Part shown: positions 8,589 through 16,971 of the stretch, in pieces
How the letters are laid out: each line of letters opens with the position of its first letter
Position numbering within the stretch: the first letter of the stretch is position 1
NCBI GenBank assembly: GCA_022711755.1
Contig: JAKLEA010000010.1
Coordinates: 62,001-126,000, forward strand
Direction of reading: 5' to 3'
Length of the DNA: 64,000 nucleotides
Source of the DNA: Planctomycetota bacterium
GTDB lineage: Bacteria > Planctomycetota > Brocadiia > SM23-32 > JAKLEA01
Notes under the pieces: generated by a model
The model's database searches: none
What the model was told of the DNA's origin: nothing
The model's input: the letters and a program-made list of their open reading frames with translations, nothing else
Made by a program: the position numbers and the translations under genes

Positions 8589-8688
8589 GCGATTTATTTC
8601 CGTGCAGAGCGTTTGTGCGAAAAGTCATGCAATATTCGCATGGTAACCCAATCGCGGGCGGCAGGCAACACTACGCATCCGGAAAAGG

Positions 8689-8732
8689 AAAAAAGCCGAC
8701 CTAGAACACGCTTAGCGGGTCTCAGGCCGGCT
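8689..8732 (-). terminator. Rho-independent terminator after the small membrane protein
   Basis: On the minus strand AGCCGGCCTGAGA pairs with TCTAGGTCGGCT and is followed by six T. It lies about 30 bases past the stop at 8762. Confidence 0.8.
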
Positions 8733-8761
8733 CTGTGTAATGCTGAAGACGATCCCGGTTT

Positions 8762-8974
8762 TTACTGAGTTTCGTCCTTCTGTCCTTCTCCTTTTGTGAC
8801 ACCCATGACGGCCCAGCCGCCAAGCGTGCTCAGCACAACGATTGACAGGGAGAGACCTATGGTGGACAGAAGCTGCATGTCCTTGGCGCCCCCGATGATG
8901 TCTCCGGCGGCAATGACGATTGCCGCGACATAACCCGCCAACATAACGGCTCTGACTGTTGATTTCTCTGGCAT
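8762..8974 (-). CDS. Small two-helix membrane protein
   Basis: A 70-residue protein with two hydrophobic segments, about 8-26 (AVMLAGYVAAIVIAAGDII) and 34-58 (LLSTIGLSLSIVVLSTLGGWAVMG), and a charged tail (KGEGQKDETQ). The helical-hairpin layout resembles holins and small membrane regulators, but no family is recognised. A clear AGGAG lies eight bases before the ATG at 8974. Just upstream of that site (8986-9000) is the palindrome AAGTGT-TTG-ACACTT, which could be an operator or a leader hairpin. It has its own terminator. Confidence 0.7.
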   Translation of the reverse strand: MPEKSTVRAVMLAGYVAAIVIAAGDIIGGAKDMQLLSTIGLSLSIVVLSTLGGWAVMGVTKGEGQKDETQ

Positions 8975-8985
8975 TTCAATCTCCT

Positions 8986-9000
8986 AAGTGTTTGACACTT
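8986..9000. promoter_or_regulatory. Short perfect palindrome upstream of the small membrane protein
   Basis: Six-base arms AAGTGT and ACACTT around TTG, directly 5' of the ribosome site of the gene at 8974. It could be an operator half-site pair or a 5' UTR hairpin; no regulator is known. Confidence 0.35.
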
Positions 9001-9213
9001 GGCCCGTTACAGCCCCGGTTGCCCAAAATCAGACGCCATGATTCTACTGCGGGCATGGGGAAAGTCAACATTTTTTCACATGTCGGCATTTTTCCGCAGG
9101 GGGAAAGCGTCCTGCGTCCATCCAATGATGGGTAAGATATTGGCGTTCTTCGCGCCGCACTCGTAGAATGCGATGCTGTTTATCCGGCGATGTGGCCGGG
9201 CGCAGACCGAACC

Positions 9214-9235
9214 GGGGCGCAATGCGAAGCGCCCC
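9214..9235 (+). promoter_or_regulatory. 5' UTR hairpin before the sugar isomerase-like gene
   Basis: GGGGCGC and GCGCCCC pair around eight bases, ending just before the AAAGGAG ribosome site. It lacks a T-run, so it may be a transcript-stabilising hairpin rather than a terminator. Confidence 0.4.
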
Positions 9236-9257
9236 CTCATGAAAGGAGTTTAAAAAG

Positions 9258-10010
9258 ATGGCCAGGATTCCGGTTGCGTTGCAGTTGTATTCCGTGCGCG
9301 ACGATTGCGCGAAGGACCTGCCCGGCGTGCTGAAGGCCGTGGCGAAGATGGGTTACGCGGGGGTGGAGTTCGCGGGTTATCACGGGTTCAGCGCAAAGCA
9401 GTTGAAGAAGCTGCTGGCCGACAACAAGCTCAAGGTCGCCGGCACGCACCTGGGGCTTGACTCGCTTCTGGGTGAGGAGCTTCAGAAGACGGTGGACTTC
9501 AACAAGACCATCGGGAACAAGTATCTGATCGTGCCGGGGCTGGCCGAGGAGCGCCGCAATTCCCGCAAGGCGTGGCAGATCACGGCGGAGATTTTCAACG
9601 GCATAAGCGGCAAGCTTGTGAAGATAGGGATGCGCACGGGGTATCACAACCACTCCATCGAGTTCACCCCGATGGACGGCGAGCTGCCGTGGGACACCTT
9701 CTTCGGGCTTACAGACGAGAAAGTCGTCATGCAGTTCGACACGGGCAACGCGATGCACGGCGGAGCGGACGCGGTTCCGTTCCTGAAGCGCTACCCGGGC
9801 AGGGCCACGACCGTCCACCTCAAGGAATTCTCCAGGACGAACGACAAGGCGCTGATCGGCGAGGGCGACGTGGACTGGAAGAAAATCTTCAAGCTTTGCG
9901 AAGGGCCGTCCAGGACGAAGTGGTACATCGTAGAGCAGGAGAGTTACGCCTGCCCGCCGATGGAATGCGTGGCGAAGTGTCTGGAAAACATCCGCAAGAT
10001 GGGACGCTGA
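9258..10010 (+). CDS. Sugar phosphate isomerase/epimerase (xylose-isomerase-like TIM barrel)
   Basis: A 250-residue cytoplasmic protein of the AP endonuclease 2 / xylose-isomerase-like barrel family. Supporting segments are LQLYSVRDD at the N-terminus, GYAGVEFAGYHG, YHNHSIEF with metal-binding His and Glu, QFDTGNAMHGG, TVHLKEF and the C-terminal YIVEQE. Members interconvert keto- and aldo-sugars or dehydrate inosose; the exact substrate is unknown. AAAGGAG sits eight bases before the ATG. The Gfo/Idh dehydrogenase gene follows 170 bp downstream on the same strand, a common pairing in sugar and cyclitol breakdown. Confidence 0.88.
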   Translation: MARIPVALQLYSVRDDCAKDLPGVLKAVAKMGYAGVEFAGYHGFSAKQLKKLLADNKLKVAGTHLGLDSLLGEELQKTVDFNKTIGNKYLIVPGLAEERRNSRKAWQITAEIFNGISGKLVKIGMRTGYHNHSIEFTPMDGELPWDTFFGLTDEKVVMQFDTGNAMHGGADAVPFLKRYPGRATTVHLKEFSRTNDKALIGEGDVDWKKIFKLCEGPSRTKWYIVEQESYACPPMECVAKCLENIRKMGR

Positions 10011-10021
10011 TTTCGGCTTGA

Positions 10022-10057
10022 GACGCCGTGGGCGGCCGGGGCGCCGCCTTCGGCGTC
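10022..10057 (+). terminator. GC-rich hairpin after the isomerase gene
   Basis: GACGCCG and CGGCGTC enclose an inner GGGCGGC/GCCGCC pairing 11 bases past the stop. There is no T-run, so its role as a terminator is uncertain. Confidence 0.4.
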
Positions 10058-10182
10058 ACATTCGAACAAAGGTTGGCAAGCGCGGACTTCTATTGAAATG
10101 CCTTTGACGGCGCATTAGCATTGCGCTCTGTTCATTTGCGTCTGTTTCCGTCTTGACGGTTTTTCTTTCTGGGAGAATTTCG

Positions 10183-11175
10183 ATGGCGAACAAGTTGCGG
10201 GTCGGTCTGATCGGTTGCGGCGGAATCATGTACGGCCATGTCCAGCGCCTGCTTTCCACCGGGAAGGTTGACATTGTGGCGATGATGGATCCCATAGCGG
10301 AACATATCGCGCGGCACAAGGCAGCCGCTCCGGCGATCAAGGACGCGGCGGAATTCAAGGATTACAAGAAGCTGCTTGCGGCGCCGCTGGACGCCGTATG
10401 CATTGCCAGCCCGCACGTGCCCCACGCGAACCAGATTGTTGATTCGCTGAAGGCCGGCCTGCACGTCCTCTGCGAAAAGCCGATGGTCACCAGCATCGCT
10501 GACGCAAAGCGCGTCCTGGCGGCTGAGAAAAAGTCCAAAAAGGTCTTGCTGCTCTCCTACCAGCGGCACTACCACCAGATTTTCCGCTACCTGCGCCGCG
10601 TGGCCAAAAGCGGCCAGCTCGGCGAGATACAGTTCATCCAGGCCCTGCAGTGCCAGGACTGGAAGCGCGGCGTCGGCGGCACATGGCGCCAGGACCCGAA
10701 GATCGGCGGCTTCGGTCAGATACTCGACTCCGGCGCGCACCTGCTGGACATCCTGATGTGGACGATGGACCTACGCGTGACGGAAGTCAGCGCGTTCATG
10801 GACAACTGCGAGACGCGGGTTGACATCAACTCCGCCGTCGCCGCGAAGTTCTCCTGCGGAGCGGTCGGCAACATCTCCATCATCGGCAACGCGGCCACGT
10901 GGTGGGAGGACATCACCGTAGGCGGCAGCGAGGAGACGATCTTCATCCGCAACGGGCAGCTTCAACACAAGGCCGGACGCAGCGGCGAGATGATCACCGT
11001 CGCGGGCGGCGAGATCAGCAGTCCGGATCACAACTTCGTTGACTGCATCCTGAACAAGGCCGAGAACATGTCCCCGAGTCTGAGCGGTCTGCGCGTCATC
11101 GAACTGGTCGAGAGCGCGGCGAAAAGCTCGAAGGCGAAGGGCAAGCCGGTCAGGGTTCCATACACGAAGGCGTAG
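10183..11175 (+). CDS. Gfo/Idh/MocA family NAD(P)-dependent oxidoreductase
   Basis: A 330-residue dehydrogenase. The N-terminal Rossmann fold shows VGLIGCGGIMYGHVQ with the GxGxxG-type turn. The family signature CEKPMV near residue 95 carries the catalytic Lys, and the C-terminal half has the alpha/beta dimerisation domain with GGTWR-type and DSGAHLLDILMW segments, the latter holding the usual His of the active site. Family members oxidise or reduce sugars, inositols or related compounds. The ATG at 10183, after GGGAGAATTTCG, is chosen over an in-frame codon at 10153. It probably works with the isomerase upstream. Confidence 0.9.
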   Translation: MANKLRVGLIGCGGIMYGHVQRLLSTGKVDIVAMMDPIAEHIARHKAAAPAIKDAAEFKDYKKLLAAPLDAVCIASPHVPHANQIVDSLKAGLHVLCEKPMVTSIADAKRVLAAEKKSKKVLLLSYQRHYHQIFRYLRRVAKSGQLGEIQFIQALQCQDWKRGVGGTWRQDPKIGGFGQILDSGAHLLDILMWTMDLRVTEVSAFMDNCETRVDINSAVAAKFSCGAVGNISIIGNAATWWEDITVGGSEETIFIRNGQLQHKAGRSGEMITVAGGEISSPDHNFVDCILNKAENMSPSLSGLRVIELVESAAKSSKAKGKPVRVPYTKA

Positions 11176-11196
11176 GCAGGTTCTGTTTCAAACATG

Positions 11197-11241
11197 AAAC
11201 CCCGGGCGCGGCGGAGAACTCTCCGAAACCGCCCGGGGTTT
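11197..11241 (+). terminator. Strong hairpin between convergent genes
   Basis: Perfect 12-base arms AAACCCCGGGCG and CGCCCGGGGTTT, followed by TGTTATT. It lies 21 bases past the dehydrogenase stop and could also serve the convergent gene ending at 11304. Confidence 0.75.
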
Positions 11242-11303
11242 GTTATTAATAAGTATTGCGATGGTGTGGGCGGCAGCCTTTTTTACGCCGGCGGCAATCC
11301 GCG

Positions 11304-13004
11304 TCACTGACCCGGGACGCGGCTCTCTCTTACAATCACACGGGACGGCAGCGATCCTCGGAAATCGCGGAAACACCCCCGTAACTGCGTCGCCGACTGA
11401 GGGTCGGTCGCAAAGAAGCTGACGACGTTGTGGCCGCAGATCGTGTTATCCTGAATTTCCCATTCCCCGATTTTTATCCAGGCGGGGGGGAGGCTCCCGA
11501 ACTTAGTGTCCTCCAGCAGCCAGTGATCGTAGAAAACTGCGATCCGGACGCCCCTGTCCTCGGTCAACCGTCTCACAGTCTCAGAGTTGAATGTCCGGGA
11601 CATCATGGCCCTGGCTGCGGGAAGACTGGCCAGACCCCCCAGGTCAACACATTCAATATCGTTGAAGAAGTTGACGGCGCCAATGTCATTGACGGCGACG
11701 ACGTTTCCATTGAAGAAGCGATTGATGAACCTGGCAATCTGGTATGGTTGCTCGTAAATGTTCATGGCGGCGGAGCAGGATACTGAAAATCCGCCGGTCG
11801 CTCTTAAGAGCAGCGGGCAGGCCGCGATGAGCAGCGCCAGGGCCAGCGTCGCCTTCGGCAGCAGGTCCTTTCCGGACTGCGCAAGCCAGCCGCTTTCACG
11901 GCACAGTTCCGCGATGCCCGCGAATATCCAGAAAATGCCAAGCGCCATAAGGTAAGCCTCGTAACGATAAAGCCATCCGGTGCGGGCGAAGGTCAGGTGC
12001 AGGAATGTGGCCGCGCAGACAATCAGAAGGGACAGACTGATGGCGTCCGTCCATAATCGCCGGTATCCCTTCCATCTGAGCGAGACGAGGATCAGCGCGA
12101 AACACATGAGCGCGACGATATGGGGATTTTTTGTGAACGGTCCAACCGCCTGCCATCCTTCAATCTTCATGCCCGACAGGTAGATTTTGTTCAGGAATCC
12201 GGTAGTCACCGTGTCAAAGAGGCCCGCTAACTTGAATCGGCTAGCCATGCCGCCCTTGAGGACGACCGACGTCGGGAAGAACATCCAACCATGATTCATG
12301 GACCATGTGCCGTATATCACGGGGACTGTCCATGCCGCCGCCCCTATCAGGATGGCGGGGAGAATCCTTCGCCTCAGCAGCAGCATGCAGCAGATCACAG
12401 CCGTCAGCATCAGGCCTTCATATCTCACGGCGCAGCAAAGGCAGGCCAGAGCGGCGGTTCGCGCCAGACCGGCCCGGCTTTGCTCCGGGCGGCTGATGTA
12501 ATTGACCGCCGAAAAGACAAACAGGAAGGACAGGAGGACGTGGAGCGTGTGTTCCATGCCGCAGAAGCAGATGATTGGAAGCGGGATCAGCATCGTCACG
12601 CCCGTAGCGGCCAGTGTCAGCGACGGGCCGGAATTGAAATGGCGTTTCCCCGCCAGCCAGAACGCGGCAATGCAGCAGATTCCGAAGATGACGTTCAGAA
12701 TCAGAGGCATCCGCTCATCCGGCCCGAATGCCATGAACATCCATCCCAGGAGGAACGTCCAGAGGGGGGACGAGGTGCTGGAGGTGAATTCATGCCGCGT
12801 AACGCCGAAGACGCCGTGCTGCGCATAGTTGCGCGCCATTGCCATATGGATATAAGCATCGTCGAGGGGGTATACCAGCCTTGAATCGCACATGCGCATG
12901 GCCCGATCGCACAACACCCATGTTGATATCGCGAACAGCGTGGCGGCGGCGATCAGCGACAGGCGCTGTGTTCTGCAATTCACGGCGGGAGTTTCATTGA
13001 GCAT
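11304..13004 (-). CDS. Polytopic membrane protein, GT-C glycosyltransferase-like
   Basis: A 566-residue protein with about ten hydrophobic helices and a soluble C-terminal domain of about 150 residues. The first periplasmic loop carries YPLDDAYIHMAMARNYAQHG, the acidic DD motif expected of lipid-linked-sugar GT-C transferases. The C-terminal part (VVAVNDIGAVNFF, VDLGG) looks like the alpha/beta domain that follows the membrane part in many uncharacterised members. The likely role is transfer of a sugar from a polyprenyl carrier to a cell-envelope acceptor; donor and acceptor are unknown. It is a single gene. Two other architectures of this type occur in the window (20118-22331 and the pair at 48622-52179). 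Confidence 0.75.
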   Translation of the reverse strand: MLNETPAVNCRTQRLSLIAAATLFAISTWVLCDRAMRMCDSRLVYPLDDAYIHMAMARNYAQHGVFGVTRHEFTSSTSSPLWTFLLGWMFMAFGPDERMPLILNVIFGICCIAAFWLAGKRHFNSGPSLTLAATGVTMLIPLPIICFCGMEHTLHVLLSFLFVFSAVNYISRPEQSRAGLARTAALACLCCAVRYEGLMLTAVICCMLLLRRRILPAILIGAAAWTVPVIYGTWSMNHGWMFFPTSVVLKGGMASRFKLAGLFDTVTTGFLNKIYLSGMKIEGWQAVGPFTKNPHIVALMCFALILVSLRWKGYRRLWTDAISLSLLIVCAATFLHLTFARTGWLYRYEAYLMALGIFWIFAGIAELCRESGWLAQSGKDLLPKATLALALLIAACPLLLRATGGFSVSCSAAMNIYEQPYQIARFINRFFNGNVVAVNDIGAVNFFNDIECVDLGGLASLPAARAMMSRTFNSETVRRLTEDRGVRIAVFYDHWLLEDTKFGSLPPAWIKIGEWEIQDNTICGHNVVSFFATDPQSATQLRGCFRDFRGSLPSRVIVRESRVPGQ

Positions 13005-13203
13005 GATCGGGCCTCGTTATCACGCCAATCGTAGATGACGGGAGGGCGAACATCAAGACAATCGCCTTGCGCGCAGGAGGGGGGGCGCTGGCGAACTTGA
13101 GTTGCGGCACAGGCGTCTGGCCCGCCCATTGTCACCGCAGTTGGGACGGTTGCGCCATAATAAACACGCTATCTGCTTATCCCTTGCCGCGCATGTCTTC
13201 ATT

Positions 13204-13250
13204 AAAACGCCAAGCCACGCCCCCCTGGTTTCAGGAATGCGTGGCTTGGC
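13204..13250 (-). terminator. Rho-independent terminator of the histone-fold gene
   Basis: On the minus strand GCCAAGCCACGC and GCGTGGCTTGGC form a perfect 12-base stem, followed by GTTTTAAT. It starts 28 bases after the stop. Confidence 0.85.
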
Positions 13251-13277
13251 AAGCTCGCTTTTGCGGTTTAGCCCGTT

Positions 13278-13517
13278 TTACAGGTCGCAGGGTTTCACGG
13301 TCTTGCGGCCATTTGCCTTGCACCTTTCGACGGCCTTGCCGAGCAGGCAGGCCACCTTGCAGCTTACGGCCGGGATCATTTCGCCGGACACAAGAACATC
13401 CTTGGATTTGAGGTAAGCTTTAACCTTGCTGCCTACGACGAGGATCTCATGAGCCTCATCACAGCACGTCTCTGCCTTCTTTGCGGCGGGTTTCTTTGCG
13501 GCTGCTTTCTTTGCCAT
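13278..13517 (-). CDS. Bacterial histone-fold protein with Lys/Ala-rich N-terminal tail
   Basis: A 79-residue protein. Residues 2-16 are a basic tail of AKK and PAAKK units. The remainder matches the short bacterial histone fold typified by Bdellovibrio Bd0055: LVVGSKVKAYLKSK (helix 1), a short loop with SGE, the long helix 2 about SCKVACLLGKAVERCKANG, and GRKTVKPCD, which keeps the R-x-T-x-x-x-x-D spacing used by histones for DNA contact and the Arg-Asp clamp. The expected role is DNA binding and compaction as a dimer. Six cysteines (about residues 18, 19, 53, 57, 66, 77) are unusual and could allow metal binding or disulfides. It has GGGGAGG before the ATG, its own consensus promoter and a strong terminator, consistent with high expression. 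Confidence 0.88.
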   Translation of the reverse strand: MAKKAAAKKPAAKKAETCCDEAHEILVVGSKVKAYLKSKDVLVSGEMIPAVSCKVACLLGKAVERCKANGRKTVKPCDL

Positions 13518-13583
13518 TTTGCGTCCTCCCCTTCCTTTTCAGGGCTTTAGTAATGGAACAATTCGACGTAAACTTCGGGTCGA

Positions 13584-13611
13584 AATATATCATCTCCCCG
13601 TTGGCTGTCAA
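13584..13611 (-). promoter_or_regulatory. Promoter of the histone-fold gene
   Basis: On the minus strand TTGACA (13611-13606), a 16-base spacer and TATATT (13589-13584) lie 67 bases before the ATG at 13517. A near-consensus sigma-70-type promoter. Confidence 0.7.
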
Positions 13612-13790
13612 GGGAAAAATTGTGATTTGTTGTGTCTGGAAGCAAAATAAATCCCAAGTATGGTATCCCCTATTGTCGCAGGATGATGATTATTCACCCC
13701 ATTCCGCGCGCTGCGCCGGGACAACTTATGACAGATGAAGACCGTTTATATGTGGAGTATGGCGCTCCACGCCGGGTATTCCGAAGCGGG

Positions 13791-15575
13791 TTATTTCACG
13801 CCGGTCAGTTTGAAGACCCATGCGTGCCGGCAGGGGGCGCTTCCCGGGTCCAACGCCGGGGTCTCTATCGCAATGCCCTCGCCGTCGGTTCTCCACTTGA
13901 GCGCGCCGGGGACGCCAAGCATGGTAGCCGCCGCCCCTTCGCCGGGCTTGGGGGTCCGGAGTTTTAGCTCCCTCCCCGGCCACTTCAGGCATATGGCGTA
14001 GACCGCGTCGCCCTTGCTGGTGTAAAACACCCAGTGGGAACTCCCGGAGTAGTCGCCCTTCAGCCCGTGTCCCGATGCGGCCTCAGCGCCGAGGGAAAGC
14101 CTTTCGGCGGGGATGACCTGCTTGGGCAGGCTCTTGCTCGACCAGAGGAGTTTCATCACCGAGTCGCCGCTCTTCTCATAGTATTCCAGCTTGATCGGGT
14201 ATCGCTTTCCGGCTTCGAGCTTTATCTCCCCGGCGTCCTCCGCCGCCACGTGATCCGTCCAGTTGTCTATGATCTTTTTACCGTCAACCCAGAGGCGCGT
14301 TCCATCGTCCGAGACGGTGTGAAATTTGTATGTCTCAGAAAATTCCGGCTCGACGAAACCGGTCCAGGCGGCTGTGAAGTTGTCCGCGGGGATGGGCGGC
14401 TGAGGCGAGTCCTTTTTCCAGTCGAAGTCAACGCGCGGGTCCAGCCGGGTGATTACCGAGTCGCTTGCCTCGGATATCGCGCGCCAGCGTTTCGTGCCGT
14501 AGATGGCCTCGCCGTTGACGTTCAGCCATTCGCCCATTTCGATCAGTCGCTGCTGCATGATGACCGGGATGCGCCCGTCGCTTGTCGGGCCTACGTCCAG
14601 CAGCAGGTTGCCGCCCTTGCTGACGATTGAGACCAGCAGGTGGATGAGTTCCTCGGCGGTGCGATACTCGCCGAGTTCCTCGTTGCGGTTGTAGCCGAAG
14701 GACGCGCCTATGCCCCGGTTCTCCTCCCACTTGCGACCGGCGAAGAGTTCCTTGCCGCCGCCGACCTCGCCGTATTCGGTCGTGAAGTAACCGCCGTGCC
14801 TGCTGCGGCACTCCTTGCCCCAGCGGTCGTTGACGACGACATCCTCACGGCACGGGGACTCGTTGAAGAGCCACGCCAGGAACTCCGGGCTGCGCCAGGT
14901 CTGCCACGGGTGATCCCACTCGCCGTCGGAGAAGATGACGGAGGGCTTGTAGCGCGTGACGACGTCCTTGATCTGGGGGAGCATGTGCTCATTTACGTAG
15001 CGGTTCACGTCCTGGCGATAGACCGGGTTGAACCACTCATAGAGCGAGTAGTATATGCCCATTTTCATGCCGCGCGCGCGGACGGCGTTTGTGAGGTCGC
15101 CGAGAAGGTCGCGGTGCGGTCCGACGTCCGCGCTGTTCCAGTTCCAGCTTTCGCGGCTGGGCCAGAGGCAGAAGCCGTCGTGGTGTTTTGAGGTGAGGAC
15201 GACGTATTTCGCGCCGGAACGCGCGAACACGTCCGCCCATACAGCGGGATCGTAAAGTTCCGCCTTGAACATCGGAGCGAAGTCCTGATACTTAAAGGCG
15301 GCCCCGTAGGTCTTCTCGTGGAATTTCCAGGTCGGACCGTTGCGGTTCTGCATCGCGTCCCAATACCACTCGGAGTAGGTTCCCTTCGGACTCCAGGCGG
15401 GGACGGCGTATACGCCCCAGTGGATGAAGATTCCGAACTTCGCCTCGTCAAACCACGGCGGGCACGGCCTGGAATCGAGCGATTCCCAGGTCGGCTCGAA
15501 TTTCTCCTGAGCGCCCGCCGAAAGACTGAGCAATCCCGCCAGCGCAACCGCATGAATCATCGCCGTAATCCTCAT
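13791..15575 (-). CDS. GH29 alpha-L-fucosidase with nested PA14 domain
   Basis: A 594-residue exported enzyme with a signal peptide (hydrophobic core then SAGA-Q). The GH29 barrel occupies about 25-370: WFDEAKFGIFIHWGVYAVP, KYVVLTSKHHDGFCLW, and VIFSDGEWDH with the probable nucleophile D217. A PA14 module (about 378-495, with DDGTRLWVDGKKIIDNW) is inserted before the usual C-terminal beta domain, which resumes at VFYTSKGDAVYAICLKWPG. PA14 units commonly bind carbohydrate. It should release terminal alpha-L-fucose from glycans in the periplasm or outside. The ATG at 15575 follows AAGGAGG; upstream in-frame ATGs overlap that site. It is divergent from the URO-D gene, sharing 110 bp of upstream DNA. 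Confidence 0.93.
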   Translation of the reverse strand: MRITAMIHAVALAGLLSLSAGAQEKFEPTWESLDSRPCPPWFDEAKFGIFIHWGVYAVPAWSPKGTYSEWYWDAMQNRNGPTWKFHEKTYGAAFKYQDFAPMFKAELYDPAVWADVFARSGAKYVVLTSKHHDGFCLWPSRESWNWNSADVGPHRDLLGDLTNAVRARGMKMGIYYSLYEWFNPVYRQDVNRYVNEHMLPQIKDVVTRYKPSVIFSDGEWDHPWQTWRSPEFLAWLFNESPCREDVVVNDRWGKECRSRHGGYFTTEYGEVGGGKELFAGRKWEENRGIGASFGYNRNEELGEYRTAEELIHLLVSIVSKGGNLLLDVGPTSDGRIPVIMQQRLIEMGEWLNVNGEAIYGTKRWRAISEASDSVITRLDPRVDFDWKKDSPQPPIPADNFTAAWTGFVEPEFSETYKFHTVSDDGTRLWVDGKKIIDNWTDHVAAEDAGEIKLEAGKRYPIKLEYYEKSGDSVMKLLWSSKSLPKQVIPAERLSLGAEAASGHGLKGDYSGSSHWVFYTSKGDAVYAICLKWPGRELKLRTPKPGEGAAATMLGVPGALKWRTDGEGIAIETPALDPGSAPCRHAWVFKLTGVK

Positions 15576-15685
15576 GGTCATCCTCCTTTGGCTATGCAAC
15601 CGCTATGGACATTGAACGCCATTGCGTCGTATGCTTCAAGTCCCGATTTTCATGTTTCGACGCATTCTCGCGCTGGAGAAGGAAG

Positions 15686-16924
15686 ATGCCGAACGAAAAG
15701 GACAGGCGCATTGTCAGGGACCTTGCGAAGAAGGTCGCGGAGATCGCGGACCATCCCGATCAAGAGCGGCGGCGGAAGCTCTGGTTCGATCACAACGCGC
15801 TGAAGCTGGTGAAGCCGCCGATCTTCGTCTCCCCGGAAGGGGCTTGGGCGGAGATGATGCCGGAAAGCGCGCTGGTGTGCGAAGACGCGGGGATGAGAGG
15901 TTGGGAGCGCGGGCTGAGGATGCGCATATTCGCGTGGGAGAATTTTCGCGACGACGAGGTCCATGACGCGGACGTCCACGTAGGCTACTGCGTGAGGCAG
16001 ACGGGCTGGGGGGCGGAGCCGGAGATAATACGAGGCGATACGCCGCGGGGGGCATACAAATGGAAGGGTGTCATCCGCGACGTCGGGGACCTGGCGAAGC
16101 TGAAGAAGCCGACGGCGACGCACGATCCGGATGGCACGCGGCGCAATGTCGAGACCGCGCAGGAGCTGCTTGGCGACATCCTGAACGTCCGGGTCGGCGG
16201 CGGATACTGGTGGTCGCTGGGGATAATCGGGGAGCTGGCCTACCTTCACGGTCTGGAGGAAGTGTTGCTGGACATGTGCGGCAATCCGGAGTTCATCCAT
16301 CGCGCCATGTCTTTCATGACGGACGCTCGGGTGGAATGGCTGGAATCGCTTGAGGCTCAAGGGGTTCTGAGTCTGAACAACCGCAACGATTACGTTGGAT
16401 CCGGCGGTTTCGGTTTCACGGACGAGCTTCCGTCGCCGGGGTACGACGGACGCGCAAGGCTGAAGGACATGTGGGGATTTTGCGAGGCGCAGGAGATTTC
16501 CGGGGTGTCCCCGGCGATGCACGGCGAGTTCGTGCTTCAGTACCAGATGCGGATTCTGAAGAAGTTCGGGCTGAACTGCTACGGCTGCTGCGAACCGTTG
16601 CACGGAAAGTTCGACATGATCCTGAAGATTCCGGGGCTGCGCAGGATTTCCATCAGCCCGTGGTGCGACATGAGAGTTGCGGCCGAGGCGCTGAAGGATG
16701 ATTACGTGTTCTCGTGGAAACCAAACCCGTCCGAGGTCGTCGTCGGCGAGTTCAACGAGGATCGGCTCAGGGACATCATCCGTAACACGCTGGAGATTGC
16801 GAAGGGCTGCCCGGTCGAAATGATCCTGAAGGACACGCATACCTGCCAGAACCAGCCGGAGAGATTCACGCGGTGGTCGGAGATCGCGCAGGAAGAAGCG
16901 GGTCGGATCGCGGCGATGCGCTGA
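15686..16924 (+). CDS. Uroporphyrinogen decarboxylase (URO-D) family protein
   Basis: A 412-residue cytoplasmic protein of the expanded URO-D superfamily common in PVC bacteria. Recognisable parts are the helical N-terminus, the barrel strands with LLDMCGNPEFIHRAMSFM, and CYGCCEPLHGKFDMILKIPGLRRISISPW near residues 320-350, where Cys and His residues may bind metal or a corrinoid. Proteins like this are more often corrinoid methyltransferase-like enzymes of sugar or aromatic catabolism than haem enzymes, so no haem role is claimed. The ATG at 15686 follows GGAGAAGGAAG. Divergent to the fucosidase, it may share its regulation. Confidence 0.82.
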   Translation: MPNEKDRRIVRDLAKKVAEIADHPDQERRRKLWFDHNALKLVKPPIFVSPEGAWAEMMPESALVCEDAGMRGWERGLRMRIFAWENFRDDEVHDADVHVGYCVRQTGWGAEPEIIRGDTPRGAYKWKGVIRDVGDLAKLKKPTATHDPDGTRRNVETAQELLGDILNVRVGGGYWWSLGIIGELAYLHGLEEVLLDMCGNPEFIHRAMSFMTDARVEWLESLEAQGVLSLNNRNDYVGSGGFGFTDELPSPGYDGRARLKDMWGFCEAQEISGVSPAMHGEFVLQYQMRILKKFGLNCYGCCEPLHGKFDMILKIPGLRRISISPWCDMRVAAEALKDDYVFSWKPNPSEVVVGEFNEDRLRDIIRNTLEIAKGCPVEMILKDTHTCQNQPERFTRWSEIAQEEAGRIAAMR

Positions 16925-16971
16925 ACGCCGGACGCGGCTTTGAATTGAGCGATGATTGAAAGGATGAACGC

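Noticed and set aside
10022..10057. Hairpin after the isomerase gene as a riboswitch for the following dehydrogenase
   Set aside because: Simple GC stem with no conserved aptamer-like core; kept only as a possible terminator.
15650..16840. A 396-codon minus-strand open frame
   Set aside because: Antisense to the URO-D family gene, no recognisable features.
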